A stretch of DNA of 64,000 bases. Origin: Mobilitalea torta (GTDB lineage: Bacteria; Bacillota; Clostridia; Lachnospirales; Lachnospiraceae). The translations under genes were made by a program, and so were the position numbers. The notes beneath the pieces were generated by a model that had not been told where the DNA came from, made no database searches, and saw only the letters and a program-made list of their open reading frames with translations. This document shows positions 16,204 through 24,223 of this stretch, piece by piece. The stretch's first letter is position 1, and every line of letters starts with the position of its first letter. The stretch is from contig NZ_JBNPXH010000002.1 in NCBI RefSeq assembly GCF_050433395.1, forward strand, positions 434,001 through 498,000, written 5' to 3'.

Positions 16204-17940
16204 CTATCTCCGGTTAATCTCTCCGATTCTGCCGATATCCACCTTCGGCTCCCTTTTCATGGTATACAGGCCGTTGATCTCCTGCTGCACATCCGTCAGC
16301 TGGGTGTAGCAGAAGCCGCAGACATAGTCCAGGGATTTGATGGCTGAAGTAATGACGTCAAACCGCTTTATAAAATCCTCTTCCGACTGCACCTGTTCCC
16401 CGTAGCCCCAGCCCCGGTCATCCCGTAGGGCAATTCCGCCGTACTCGCTGATGATCACCGGCTGTCCCTGATAGGCATAACCCCTGGCGAAAGCATAGAG
16501 GGAACGGTTGAAGGGAATTTCATTCCCCAGGATTTTGTCCTTGCCGGAATATCTTTCAAGGAGCTCTCTGCCGCCCTCCTCATAGTCGTGAAGGGTAATA
16601 ATATCCGATACCGTATGCTGCCATCCGTCATTTACAATAACCGGCCTCATATTGTCAAAGCTCTTGGTAAGGTGATAGATGCCTTCGGTAAACTGCTGCT
16701 GGGAGACATCCGTCGCTACGGCTTCGATTCCCCAGCTCTCATTAAAGGGCGCCCAGGTAATAATGGAAGGGTGATTGTAGTTCTGTTCCACTACTTCCAT
16801 CCACTCCCTGGTAAAAAGCTGCATCCCGCGGTCACTGAAGGCATATTGGGAGGCCATCTCCGACCAGACTAAGAGTCCCTTTCTGTCACACCAATACAAG
16901 AAACGCGCATCCTCTACCTTCTGATGTTTCCTCAAGCCGTTGTAACCGGCCTCCAGAATCAGATCAATATCCTTTCTGATGGCTTCCTCCGAAGGAGGGG
17001 TTAGATGGGATTCCTCCCAGTAGCCCTGATCCAGGATCAGCCTCTGGTAAATGGGCCGGTTGTTCAGCAGAACCCTGCCCTCCTCGATAGATATCTTACG
17101 CATACCAAAATAAGAATCCACCTCATCCATTACCGCTCCAGCCTCCAACAGCCGGAACTTTATATCATACAGCTTCGGAGACTCTGGCGACCAGAGCTCC
17201 AGGGTCCAGGGCACTTCTGTTCCCCGCAGGCTGGCAGAAATCCGAAGTCTGTTCTCCAGCACCTGCGCCTGCTGCCTGCACACCAGTCTGCCCTCCAGCC
17301 AGATCTCCCATTGAAGGCAGGTCTCTTCCTTCCCGGGCGTACCGGAGAAGCTTGCCGTAATATCGATCAATCCCCTGTCAATATCCGGGGTCATCTTGAT
17401 CCGGTCAAGATAGAAATCAGAAACCTCTTCCAGCCAGACGGTCTTCCAGATTCCGGTGGTCTGTACATACCAGCAGCCGAAATTATCATCCTTCCATCTC
17501 TGTTTTCCTCTGGGCTGCTCGCAGCTGATGCTGTCCTCCGCCCGTACGGTTATGCGATTCCTTCCCAGCCTTAGAAACCGGGTAATATCCAGGGCAAAGG
17601 CTCCATAGCCGCCTTGATGGCCGCCGGCAAAGCTGCCGTTGACCCAGACCCCGGCTTCATAATCCACACCTTCAAAATGTAAGAGCAGGCGTCTGCCGTC
17701 CCTTGCCTCCGCTTCAAACTCTCTTTCATACCAGAGGATATTATGATGCCTCTCATCCTCAACTCCGCTTAAGGGGGTTTCATAGGTATAGGGAACCAGA
17801 ATGGTCCTGCTTTCGGGGAATTGCCGGTACCACTCTTCTCTCTCCCCTCTGTTGTCATCATCAAAAAGAAAATTCCATTCACCATTGAGATTCGTCCAGC
17901 TCTTTCTTGCAAACTGGGGTCTTGGGTATTGTGTCAGCAT
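16204..17940 (-). CDS. Glycoside hydrolase family 2 protein (beta-galactosidase/glucuronidase type)
   Basis: 578 residues with no signal peptide; intracellular. The order is the GH2 sugar-binding jelly roll (about 1-180, GVDYEAGVWVNG), an immunoglobulin-like domain (about 180-290) and a TIM barrel. The acid/base is E401 in PFNESWG and the nucleophile is E499 in IISEYGG, both as expected. It is the first gene of the locus A operon, with ATG after AAGGAGCTATTACA. It is short for a lacZ-type enzyme because it lacks C-terminal domains. Beta-galactosidase, glucuronidase or arabinosidase activity is possible. Confidence 0.92.
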   Translation of the reverse strand: MLTQYPRPQFARKSWTNLNGEWNFLFDDDNRGEREEWYRQFPESRTILVPYTYETPLSGVEDERHHNILWYEREFEAEARDGRRLLLHFEGVDYEAGVWVNGSFAGGHQGGYGAFALDITRFLRLGRNRITVRAEDSISCEQPRGKQRWKDDNFGCWYVQTTGIWKTVWLEEVSDFYLDRIKMTPDIDRGLIDITASFSGTPGKEETCLQWEIWLEGRLVCRQQAQVLENRLRISASLRGTEVPWTLELWSPESPKLYDIKFRLLEAGAVMDEVDSYFGMRKISIEEGRVLLNNRPIYQRLILDQGYWEESHLTPPSEEAIRKDIDLILEAGYNGLRKHQKVEDARFLYWCDRKGLLVWSEMASQYAFSDRGMQLFTREWMEVVEQNYNHPSIITWAPFNESWGIEAVATDVSQQQFTEGIYHLTKSFDNMRPVIVNDGWQHTVSDIITLHDYEEGGRELLERYSGKDKILGNEIPFNRSLYAFARGYAYQGQPVIISEYGGIALRDDRGWGYGEQVQSEEDFIKRFDVITSAIKSLDYVCGFCYTQLTDVQQEINGLYTMKREPKVDIGRIGEINRR

Positions 17941-18275
17941 TGTAATAGCTCCTTATTCTTCGACATTATAATTGTTTATACATAATAAATGTATTAATAA
18001 AACTCTAAATTTATCTATTATTTATGTATTAATACTTTTGTTTTTCTCAATATCTTTAGTCAAATAATACTACAATGCTGATTTTATGTCAATGCTTTTG
18101 TTTAGTTTTTAGTAAATAATATTTTTATATACATTTTTAATGTACAAAAATATTTCTTTCTCATTCCGATTTCTACATTTTAATTGTATATATATTGCTT
18201 TTCCTTTCCTTTTATGTTAGGATGAAATATAACCGATACAATATGACTTTAAGAAAGACGAGGGTTGTTCCATTT
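17941..18275. promoter_or_regulatory. AT-rich divergent regulatory region between locus A operon and ArsR-type gene
   Basis: This 335-base gap has no gene. For the minus-strand operon a TATAAT box lies at 17965-17970, and a weak -35 (TACATT) lies 17 bases further up at 17988-17993. An inverted repeat TACAT-N5-ATGTA (17979-17993) covers that -35. ATGTATTAATA occurs twice in direct orientation, at 17989-17999 and 18024-18034, 35 bases apart. These are candidate operators for the divergent regulator; the link is inferred from position. Confidence 0.55.
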
Positions 18276-19208
18276 ATGAAAGATAGTCTGAAGCTTAACC
18301 TTAAGAATAAGGAAGAACTGGTCAATGTGGGGAAGGCTTTTTCCTCCGCCATCCGCATCGACATTCTGGAATTCCTCTCCGCGAAGCCCGCCATCATAAC
18401 CGATGTAGCTTCCCATTTCAATATCCCCCTCTCCAGTGCGGCTCTCCACATCCGAACCCTGGAGAACGCCGGGCTTATTTCCGTTCAGCCCATTCCCGGC
18501 TCAAAGGGAGCCCAGAAGCTCTGCGGCGTTCTGGTCTCCAATGTGAATGCGGATATCTGTCCGGACCCGAACAGGAACGCACGCTGTCTGTTCCGGGAGG
18601 ACATGCCCATCGGCTGCTACCTTGACTACCATGTATCCCCGCCCTGCGGTATTGTGTCCGATATCGCCGACCTGGGTGCGGAAGACAGCATCTGCGGGTT
18701 CTTCAGCACCGAGCGCTATAAGGCCCAGTTGATCTGGCTGACCTGCGGATATCTGGAATACCGTTTTTCCAATACTATCTTGAAATCCAATTCCGCCAAC
18801 AAGATCCAGTTTACCTTTGAAATCTGCTCCGAAGCCCTGGGCTATAACCCCAACTGGCGTTCGGACGTCAGCATCTGGATGAACAACACGGAGATCGGCA
18901 TTCTCCAATGCCCGGGGGATTACGGCGGCAGGAGAGGAAAGCTGAACCCCTACTGGTGGAGCGATACTTCCACCCAGTACGGTGATTTAAGAAAGATCTG
19001 GATTACGGAAAAGGGATGTTTTATTGATGAAAAAAAGGTATCGGACCATACTATTTCTTCCCTCAGTCTCAACAGGAACAGTTTTATCTCCTTTAAAATC
19101 GGAGTAAAACCGGATGCCGAGTACCTGGGCGGAATGAATCTCTTCGGAGAAAAGTTCGGGGATTACCCTCAGAACATTGTAATGGAGGTATTTCATGAAG
19201 AACCCTAG
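18276..19208 (+). CDS. ArsR-type HTH regulator with a large C-terminal domain
   Basis: About 310 residues from the ATG at 18276 (MKDSLKLNLK), which follows GAGGG after 11 bases; ATG codons at 18222 and 18243 lack a spaced ribosome site. The N-terminal 80 residues form a winged helix of the ArsR kind (AIRIDILEFLSAKPAIITDVASHF, SSAALHIRTLENAGLI). The remaining 230 residues (ICGFFSTERYKAQLIW, PYWWSDTSTQYGDLRKIW) are beta-rich, perhaps a carbohydrate-sensing domain, and I do not recognise them further. The gene diverges from the sugar operon and overlaps the arabinanase gene by 14 bases, so it probably controls both. Confidence 0.8.
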   Translation: MKDSLKLNLKNKEELVNVGKAFSSAIRIDILEFLSAKPAIITDVASHFNIPLSSAALHIRTLENAGLISVQPIPGSKGAQKLCGVLVSNVNADICPDPNRNARCLFREDMPIGCYLDYHVSPPCGIVSDIADLGAEDSICGFFSTERYKAQLIWLTCGYLEYRFSNTILKSNSANKIQFTFEICSEALGYNPNWRSDVSIWMNNTEIGILQCPGDYGGRRGKLNPYWWSDTSTQYGDLRKIWITEKGCFIDEKKVSDHTISSLSLNRNSFISFKIGVKPDAEYLGGMNLFGEKFGDYPQNIVMEVFHEEP

Positions 19209-20667
19209 AAAATTCGCCGCAGCCCTCCTTTGCTTCCTTACGGCAGGCGCCGTGTGCGCCGGCCTTGCAGGCTGCAGCAAAAGAGCCGTTCCCCATACTC
19301 TGGAGGACGGCATCTATAAGATCGTCAACAAGGCCACAAATCGGGCCCTGAATATGCAGCTCAGCGGCATGGCGGACGGCGCCGCACTGTGGCAATACGG
19401 GGATACCGACAGCTTTGACGAGCTTTGGCGTGTTGAAAAAAACGAAAACGGCTACATAATACAGTCCCTCCTCACTCCAAGGAATCTATCCATCCGCAAA
19501 GCTTCCAAGGATGCGGGAGCCTTGGCAGAGGTGCGCATTCCCGGCGAGACACAGGATCAATCCCAGCTTTGGACTCTCCAGGAAACCAACGGATCCATTC
19601 AGATCATATCCTCCCTCTCCGGCTATACACTGGGACTGGAAGAGAAGTCTCCAAAATCTTCCGTACCGGTCAAGCTGCTGGAATATACCGGGCAGGACTG
19701 TCAGCTCTGGAATTTCGAGAAGGTCTCTCTTATGAAAGACCTGCCTTATCTGCTGCCTTTAGAGGGAAGCCTCTTCCATTCCTCCTGCCCGGAAATCATC
19801 CGTTATGGGGATACCTACTACATGTTTATCATGGCACCCCATATCAGCATCAAAACCTCCAAGGATCTGATTCATTGGACCATCGCAGGCACGGTATTTG
19901 GGAATCAGGACCCCTCCTGGATGAACAAGGAGGTTCCCGGCTATGGCATCTGGGCCCCCGGTGTATACCAGATAAAGGATAAATACTACCTGTATTACTG
20001 CATTTCCACAGTAGGCAGCCAGAATTCCGCCATCGGCATGGCCGTGAACACCACCCTGGATATGGATTCCCCGGATTACCGGTGGGAGGACAAGGGCGTC
20101 GTAATCCGCTCCTACACCGGAGATGATTACAATTGTATCGACCCCAATATTATCACCGATGAAAACGGGGATGTGTTCCTTACCTTCGGTTCCTACTGGA
20201 ATGGAATCTACCAGCGCCAGGTCGACCCGGATACCGGTCTGCTTCTGGAAAGCAATCCCCAGTTCTACCATCTGGCCAAACGCTATGCCAATAACGGGGC
20301 CATCGAGGCGCCTTATATCATCAAGCACGGGGATTATTACTATCTTTTCACCGCTTTTAATCCCATGGATAAGAGTTATCACAACAGGGTAGGCCGTTCT
20401 TCCAGCGTACACGGCCCCTTTGTGGACCGGACAGGCAAATCCATGCTGGAAGGCGGAGGCACCCCTGTCACCCAGGGTCTGTCCCAGCTGCTGATGCCGG
20501 GGCACGCCTCCGTATTCCAGGACGAGGATGGGCAGGACTATCTGGTCAGCGAGTATTTCCGCGAGAACAGCGCCAGCATCCTGCTTATCGGAACCATCCG
20601 CTGGGACGAGGAAGGCTGGCCCATCACCGCCCTGACACCGGATGCGGTACGCTTGCTGGCGGAGTAA
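19195..20667 (+). CDS. Secreted GH43 arabinanase-like lipoprotein with ricin-type lectin domain
   Basis: 490 residues. The lipobox is LAGC with Cys27, so the protein is surface-anchored. Residues about 38-175 form a ricin-type beta-trefoil (IYKIVNKATNRALNM, LWQYGD, QLWNFEKV). The GH43 propeller follows and resembles endo-arabinanases or arabinofuranosidases. D316 (CIDPNI) and E371 (GAIEAPY) fit the pKa-modulating and acid residues. The first-blade motif that normally holds the base Asp (HDP-like) reads HSSCPE at 195-200, so the usual base is absent by my alignment. TGGAGG precedes the ATG. It overlaps the regulator gene and probably makes the oligosaccharides that locus A imports. Confidence 0.85.
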   Translation: MKNPRKFAAALLCFLTAGAVCAGLAGCSKRAVPHTLEDGIYKIVNKATNRALNMQLSGMADGAALWQYGDTDSFDELWRVEKNENGYIIQSLLTPRNLSIRKASKDAGALAEVRIPGETQDQSQLWTLQETNGSIQIISSLSGYTLGLEEKSPKSSVPVKLLEYTGQDCQLWNFEKVSLMKDLPYLLPLEGSLFHSSCPEIIRYGDTYYMFIMAPHISIKTSKDLIHWTIAGTVFGNQDPSWMNKEVPGYGIWAPGVYQIKDKYYLYYCISTVGSQNSAIGMAVNTTLDMDSPDYRWEDKGVVIRSYTGDDYNCIDPNIITDENGDVFLTFGSYWNGIYQRQVDPDTGLLLESNPQFYHLAKRYANNGAIEAPYIIKHGDYYYLFTAFNPMDKSYHNRVGRSSSVHGPFVDRTGKSMLEGGGTPVTQGLSQLLMPGHASVFQDEDGQDYLVSEYFRENSASILLIGTIRWDEEGWPITALTPDAVRLLAE

Positions 20668-20686
20668 TATCCGTCCAAAAAGCGGC

Positions 20687-21799
20687 TTAGCCCCATACCT
20701 CCCTGGCAATTTCCCGTACCAGCTTCAATTTATCCCACTGCTCTTCTTCTGTCAGCTTATTTCCTTCTTCCGTGGAGGCAAATCCGCATTGCGGACTGAG
20801 GCACAGACGTTCCAATGGAATGTAGCGCTCTGCCTCCCGGATGCGCTTAATTATATTTTCCTTCTCCTCCGGAACCGGGGATTTGGTGGTAATAAGGCCC
20901 AATACCACCTGTTTATCCTTGCTCACATATTGCAGGGGCTCAAAACCGCCGGAACGGTCATCGTCAAATTCCAGATAAAAGGCATTTACATTTTCCTTCG
21001 CAAAAAGATCCTTCGCTACCCGGTCATAGCCGCCCTGGCACGCCCAGGTGGAATGGAAATTGCCCCGGCAGATATGGGAGTTGATTACCAGATCCCCGGG
21101 CTTGCCCTCTATGGCGAGGTTATTGACCCTGATCAGCAATTCAATCCACTTCTGCAGGCCTTCCTCATCCGTTCCCAGAATGAAGCATGCATGGGGGTCC
21201 ACGCATACGCCCCAGGTACAGTCATCAAACTGGATATTCCGGCAGCCCGCATCGTATAAATCCCGGATTACCTTCCGGTAGCCCTTCGCAATGTCCTGAA
21301 CCAGATCCTCTTCCTCAGGATAGATGGCCTTTGTGCCCTCCAGGTTCTGGGGAATGAGCGTCTGGAACAGGAACTGGGCCGGCGCCGGTATGGTCTGGCG
21401 CGCCCTTGTGTTCTCATCCTCGAATTGCTTTACAAATTTGAAATGCTCTACAAAGGGATGGCTGTCCACCGATACCTTTCCTGTAAGGAAGGTATCATCG
21501 ATTAAGGCATCCTCCCCGTGGAAGGGAATTCCGGACTTCGTCTTTTCATGTCCCACTCCGCCAAAGGCCCACATAAAATCCAGATGCCAGGAGCTTCTTC
21601 TGAATTCTCCGTCCGTGATCACCTGGTATCCGGCCGCTTTCTGCTTTGCAATCAGATCCGTGATCGCGGCATCCTCTGTTTTTTTCAGTTCTTCTGCCGT
21701 AATCCGGCCCTTTGCATACTCTTCCCTGGCCTGCTTCAGATTCTCCGGCCTTAAGAAGCTTCCTACGATATCCCATTTAAAAGGTGCATTTTTACTCAT
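20687..21799 (-). CDS. Cobalamin-independent methionine synthase-like protein (YxjG/YxjH type)
   Basis: 370 residues resembling the catalytic half of MetE, in the short YxjG/YxjH class of Firmicutes (DIVGSFLRPENLKQAR, QVITDGEFRRSSWHLDF, NIQFDDCTWGVC, GLITTKSP). H and C residues suited to the zinc site can be seen (NSHICRGNFH; LSPQCGFAST). The family is linked to methyl transfer to homocysteine or related thiols, but the methyl donor for this class is less certain than for MetE. AGGAGG lies before the ATG. It lies downstream of a MtaR-like LysR gene, with its own promoter and an operator-like palindrome between. It converges on the arabinanase gene with a 19-base gap. Confidence 0.85.
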   Translation of the reverse strand: MSKNAPFKWDIVGSFLRPENLKQAREEYAKGRITAEELKKTEDAAITDLIAKQKAAGYQVITDGEFRRSSWHLDFMWAFGGVGHEKTKSGIPFHGEDALIDDTFLTGKVSVDSHPFVEHFKFVKQFEDENTRARQTIPAPAQFLFQTLIPQNLEGTKAIYPEEEDLVQDIAKGYRKVIRDLYDAGCRNIQFDDCTWGVCVDPHACFILGTDEEGLQKWIELLIRVNNLAIEGKPGDLVINSHICRGNFHSTWACQGGYDRVAKDLFAKENVNAFYLEFDDDRSGGFEPLQYVSKDKQVVLGLITTKSPVPEEKENIIKRIREAERYIPLERLCLSPQCGFASTEEGNKLTEEEQWDKLKLVREIAREVWG

Positions 21800-21848
21800 C
21801 CGCCCTACCTCCTGTTTTTTAATATAAGAAACATGTCTTTTGTTTTCT

Positions 21849-21877
21849 GTATTATAGCTCTGTTTGGCAGAAATGAA
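21849..21877 (-). promoter_or_regulatory. Promoter of the methionine synthase-like gene
   Basis: On the minus strand a perfect -10 TATAAT (21849-21854) lies 17 bases from TTTTCA (21872-21877), a 4/6 match to the -35. A weak -35 suits an activator-dependent promoter. The expected transcript start is near 21842. Confidence 0.6.
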
Positions 21878-21888
21878 AAATACAAAAA

Positions 21889-21927
21889 AACATGTGTCTG
21901 ATATAGTTTTAATCTATATCAGACACA
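21889..21927 (-). terminator. Terminator of the LysR gene that contains an operator-like palindrome
   Basis: Perfect 16-base arms (21889-21904 and 21912-21927) are followed on the minus strand by TTTTTTTGTATTTTT, a textbook intrinsic terminator. The upstream arm includes the last codons and stop of the LysR gene. Its core, TATAGTTTTAATCTATA at 21900-21916, differs at one defined base from TATAGTTTnAAACTATA, the streptococcal MetR/MtaR box as I recall it. It is centred about 66 bases before the inferred start of the next gene, the normal LysR-type recognition position. Confidence 0.8.
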
Positions 21928-22817
21928 TGCTTTCTTAAAGCCTCCATATATGCCTTCCCGTACCGGCTGAGGGGCATTTCCTTCTGCTTTATGGTTCCCA
22001 CACGGATATGCTCCTCCACCATGAGGGGTCTCGCAATGATATTCTCCCCATTGAGCTCCCTGCTGATTACACCGGTGCTGACCGTATATCCGTTCAGCCC
22101 CACCGCCAGGTTAAAGAGCGTCGCCCTGTCTCTCACCTTGATATTCTTATTGCGGTCAATGGTGCTGAGTATTTCCTCTGAAAAATAAAAGGAATTATAA
22201 TCTCCCTGTTCAAAAGACAGATAAGGATATTTCTCCAGCTCCTCCAGCGTAATCCTCTCCCTGTCTGCCAGAGGGTGCTTTGAGCTGATGAATACATGGG
22301 GCTTCGCTACAAAGAGCTCCTCGAACTCCAGACCGTTCTGTTTGATTAGCTTTTGGATTATCTCCTCGTTTTTTGAAGAGGTGTATAATATCCCGACCTC
22401 ACTCTTCAGCCTGCTCACGTCTTCGATAATCTCGTAGGTCTGAGTCTCCCGGAGAGTAAAATCGTACTGGCTGCCCCCAAATTCACGGATCACATCCACA
22501 AAGGCATTCACCGCAAAGGAATAGTGCTGGGCTGAGACGGAGAATCTGGGACTCTGCTTTTTCCCATTCAGGAATCGCTCCTCAAGGAGATTCGCCTGCT
22601 CCAGAACCTGTCTGGCATAGGCCAGAAATTCATCTCCCGCATTGGAAACGGTGGTCCCTTTCTTCGTCCGGTTAAATATAGTGATCTGCATTTCATTCTC
22701 CAGTTCCCTGATTGCGCTGGTGAGGCTGGGCTGGGAGATAAACAGCTCCTTGGCAGCCTCGCTGATGGTTCCCTTATCCGCAACGGTCACCGCATATTTT
22801 AACTGCTGTAATGTCAT
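21909..22817 (-). CDS. LysR-type regulator of the MtaR/MetR (methionine) class
   Basis: 302 residues. An N-terminal helix-turn-helix (AAKELFISQPSLTSAIRELEN, about 20-45) is followed by the LysR substrate-binding domain. The segments FSVSAQHYSFAVNAFV, NSFYFSEE and VRDRATLFNL resemble streptococcal MtaR/MetR closely, which supports control of methionine or sulfur genes. It lies 46 bases after a LacI-type gene and directly upstream of the methionine-synthase-like gene, its likely target. Its last codons form part of the terminator stem. The effector in this class may be homocysteine or a related thiol; nothing in the sequence proves it. Confidence 0.88.
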   Translation of the reverse strand: MTLQQLKYAVTVADKGTISEAAKELFISQPSLTSAIRELENEMQITIFNRTKKGTTVSNAGDEFLAYARQVLEQANLLEERFLNGKKQSPRFSVSAQHYSFAVNAFVDVIREFGGSQYDFTLRETQTYEIIEDVSRLKSEVGILYTSSKNEEIIQKLIKQNGLEFEELFVAKPHVFISSKHPLADRERITLEELEKYPYLSFEQGDYNSFYFSEEILSTIDRNKNIKVRDRATLFNLAVGLNGYTVSTGVISRELNGENIIARPLMVEEHIRVGTIKQKEMPLSRYGKAYMEALRKHVSDID

Positions 22818-22863
22818 CCGCTTCTCGCTCTCCTTCTACACAGCTTTGACTTCCGCCGGATTC

Positions 22864-23877
22864 TCATATGGCCCTGACACTGTCCCGTTCCACGAATTCC
22901 GTACACACCTGTATCTTTGTTTTTATTCCGTCATTCTTTTTAATCAGTTCTATCATTCTGCGGACCGCGAGACGGCCCATCTCCTGCTTCGGCACACGAA
23001 GGCTGGTGAGGCGCGGAGAAGATATCTCACAGAAGGGCAGATCATCAAAGCCGATGACCGAGATATCCTCCGGTACCCGGCAGCCCCTTTCCTCCAGTGC
23101 CTTCATCGCCCCCAGAGCGATCATATCATTCTCGGCAAAATAGGCCGTGGGAAGCTCCGGCTTCCCTCCCAGATACTTCAGCATATCCTTGTAGGCGCCG
23201 TTCATGGTGGTATTGAGCTCCACACAGTACTTTGGATTGTATTCTATGTTCTGCTCCCGGAGCGCGGAACGGTACCCGGACTGCCGCTGCTGGAAGCCAA
23301 GGATACGGAAGCTTCCCTTCAGATAGCCAATCTTCTTATGTCCCTTAGAACACAGATAATTGATTGCCATTCTTACCGAATCCGCATTATTGATAATAAC
23401 TCCGTTAAAATCCATGTCAAAGCTCCAGTAGTCCAGCAGAAGAATCGGACACTGGGCCGCCTTGTACAGCTTAAGCTCTTCCGGAGACAGCTCCGTGCCA
23501 AGAAGGATAATCGCTGTTCCGGGTTCATTCATCATCTGCCTGGCCTGTTCCGCATAATCGGGATGCCGGATATCCAGATTCCCCATAGCCATCTCATATC
23601 CGGATTCACGGCATTCCTGCTCTATGCCGCTGATCAGGGACGGGAAAAACGGCGTATCATCAATGATCATTCCGTTCTTTTTATAGATCACCAGCCTTAT
23701 CTTCGCTACAGAACTGCTGTCTATATATCCGACTTCCCTTGCTACCCGCAGTATTTCCTCTGCTGTTTTTGCATTCACACCTTTTTTTCCGTTTAAAGCG
23801 TTGGATATTGTAGCCGCAGAAAATCCGGTAATATCACTGATCTGCTTAATCCCTGTCTTCAATCGCTCACGTCCCAT
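22864..23877 (-). CDS. LacI-family transcriptional repressor
   Basis: 337 residues. The N-terminal LacI headpiece (IKQISDITGFSAATISNALNGKKGVN, about 10-35) is followed by a periplasmic-binding-like sensor domain (ISVIGFDDLPFCEISSPRLTSL). No clear ribosome site precedes the ATG at 23877; a TTG at 23862 is an alternative start. It lies upstream of the LysR gene and downstream of a long palindrome. No sugar genes adjoin it on the same strand, so the target is unknown; a regulated operon elsewhere or locus A are both possible. Confidence 0.88.
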   Translation of the reverse strand: MGRERLKTGIKQISDITGFSAATISNALNGKKGVNAKTAEEILRVAREVGYIDSSSVAKIRLVIYKKNGMIIDDTPFFPSLISGIEQECRESGYEMAMGNLDIRHPDYAEQARQMMNEPGTAIILLGTELSPEELKLYKAAQCPILLLDYWSFDMDFNGVIINNADSVRMAINYLCSKGHKKIGYLKGSFRILGFQQRQSGYRSALREQNIEYNPKYCVELNTTMNGAYKDMLKYLGGKPELPTAYFAENDMIALGAMKALEERGCRVPEDISVIGFDDLPFCEISSPRLTSLRVPKQEMGRLAVRRMIELIKKNDGIKTKIQVCTEFVERDSVRAI

Positions 23878-23900
23878 CTGTTTTTATTTCATAAAATCGT

Positions 23901-24025
23901 ATGATGAAAGCGTCAAAAGGTGCTGCGCACACTTCCGGATATAAGATATTGCTATCACAAGCAAGCTTGCATAGCAATATCTTATATCCGGAAAGCACCT
24001 TCGGTGCTTTTGACGCTTTCATCAT
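23901..24025. repeat. 125-bp nested palindrome
   Basis: Outer arms of 18 perfect bases (23901-23918 ATGATGAAAGCGTCAAAA and 24008-24025) enclose inner arms of 23 perfect bases (23933-23955 and 23971-23993). The inner loop holds GCAAGCTTGC, and a small side hairpin AGCACCTTCGGTGCT lies at 23994-24008. The rest of the 23878-24223 gap holds only AT-rich sequence and the ATPase terminator. It has no T-run suited to termination. It could be a mobile palindromic element or an RNA structure in the LacI leader. Confidence 0.85.
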
Positions 24026-24134
24026 CGCATATAAATAATATTATAAATTATTTATATAAAATATCAAGTAAATATTTTTCCGGTATATCCGATTATGTAT
24101 TATTTGTTACAATTCAGAGGGGGTCAGAACAAAA

Positions 24135-24165
24135 TCAAGACCACCAGTTCAGCCAGTGGTCTTGA
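24135..24165 (-). terminator. Terminator of the P-type ATPase gene
   Basis: Arms TCAAGACCAC (24135-24144) and GTGGTCTTGA (24156-24165) form a 10-bp stem with an 11-base loop. On the minus strand TTTTGTTCT follows. It lies about 60 bases after the ATPase stop codon. Confidence 0.8.
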
Positions 24166-24223
24166 CTTAAGTTTTTATCTGAAAATTACAGGAGAAGAAT
24201 CTCCGGTTTTGGGTCTGAGGAAA

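Noticed and set aside
21800..21908. Possible SAM (S-box) riboswitch before the methionine-synthase-like gene
   Set aside because: The leader after the inferred start is about 40 bases and shows none of the conserved S-box helices; the LysR-type site explains control better.
24135..24165. Inverted repeat considered as an insertion-sequence end
   Set aside because: No transposase or matching second end; the T-run marks it as a terminator.
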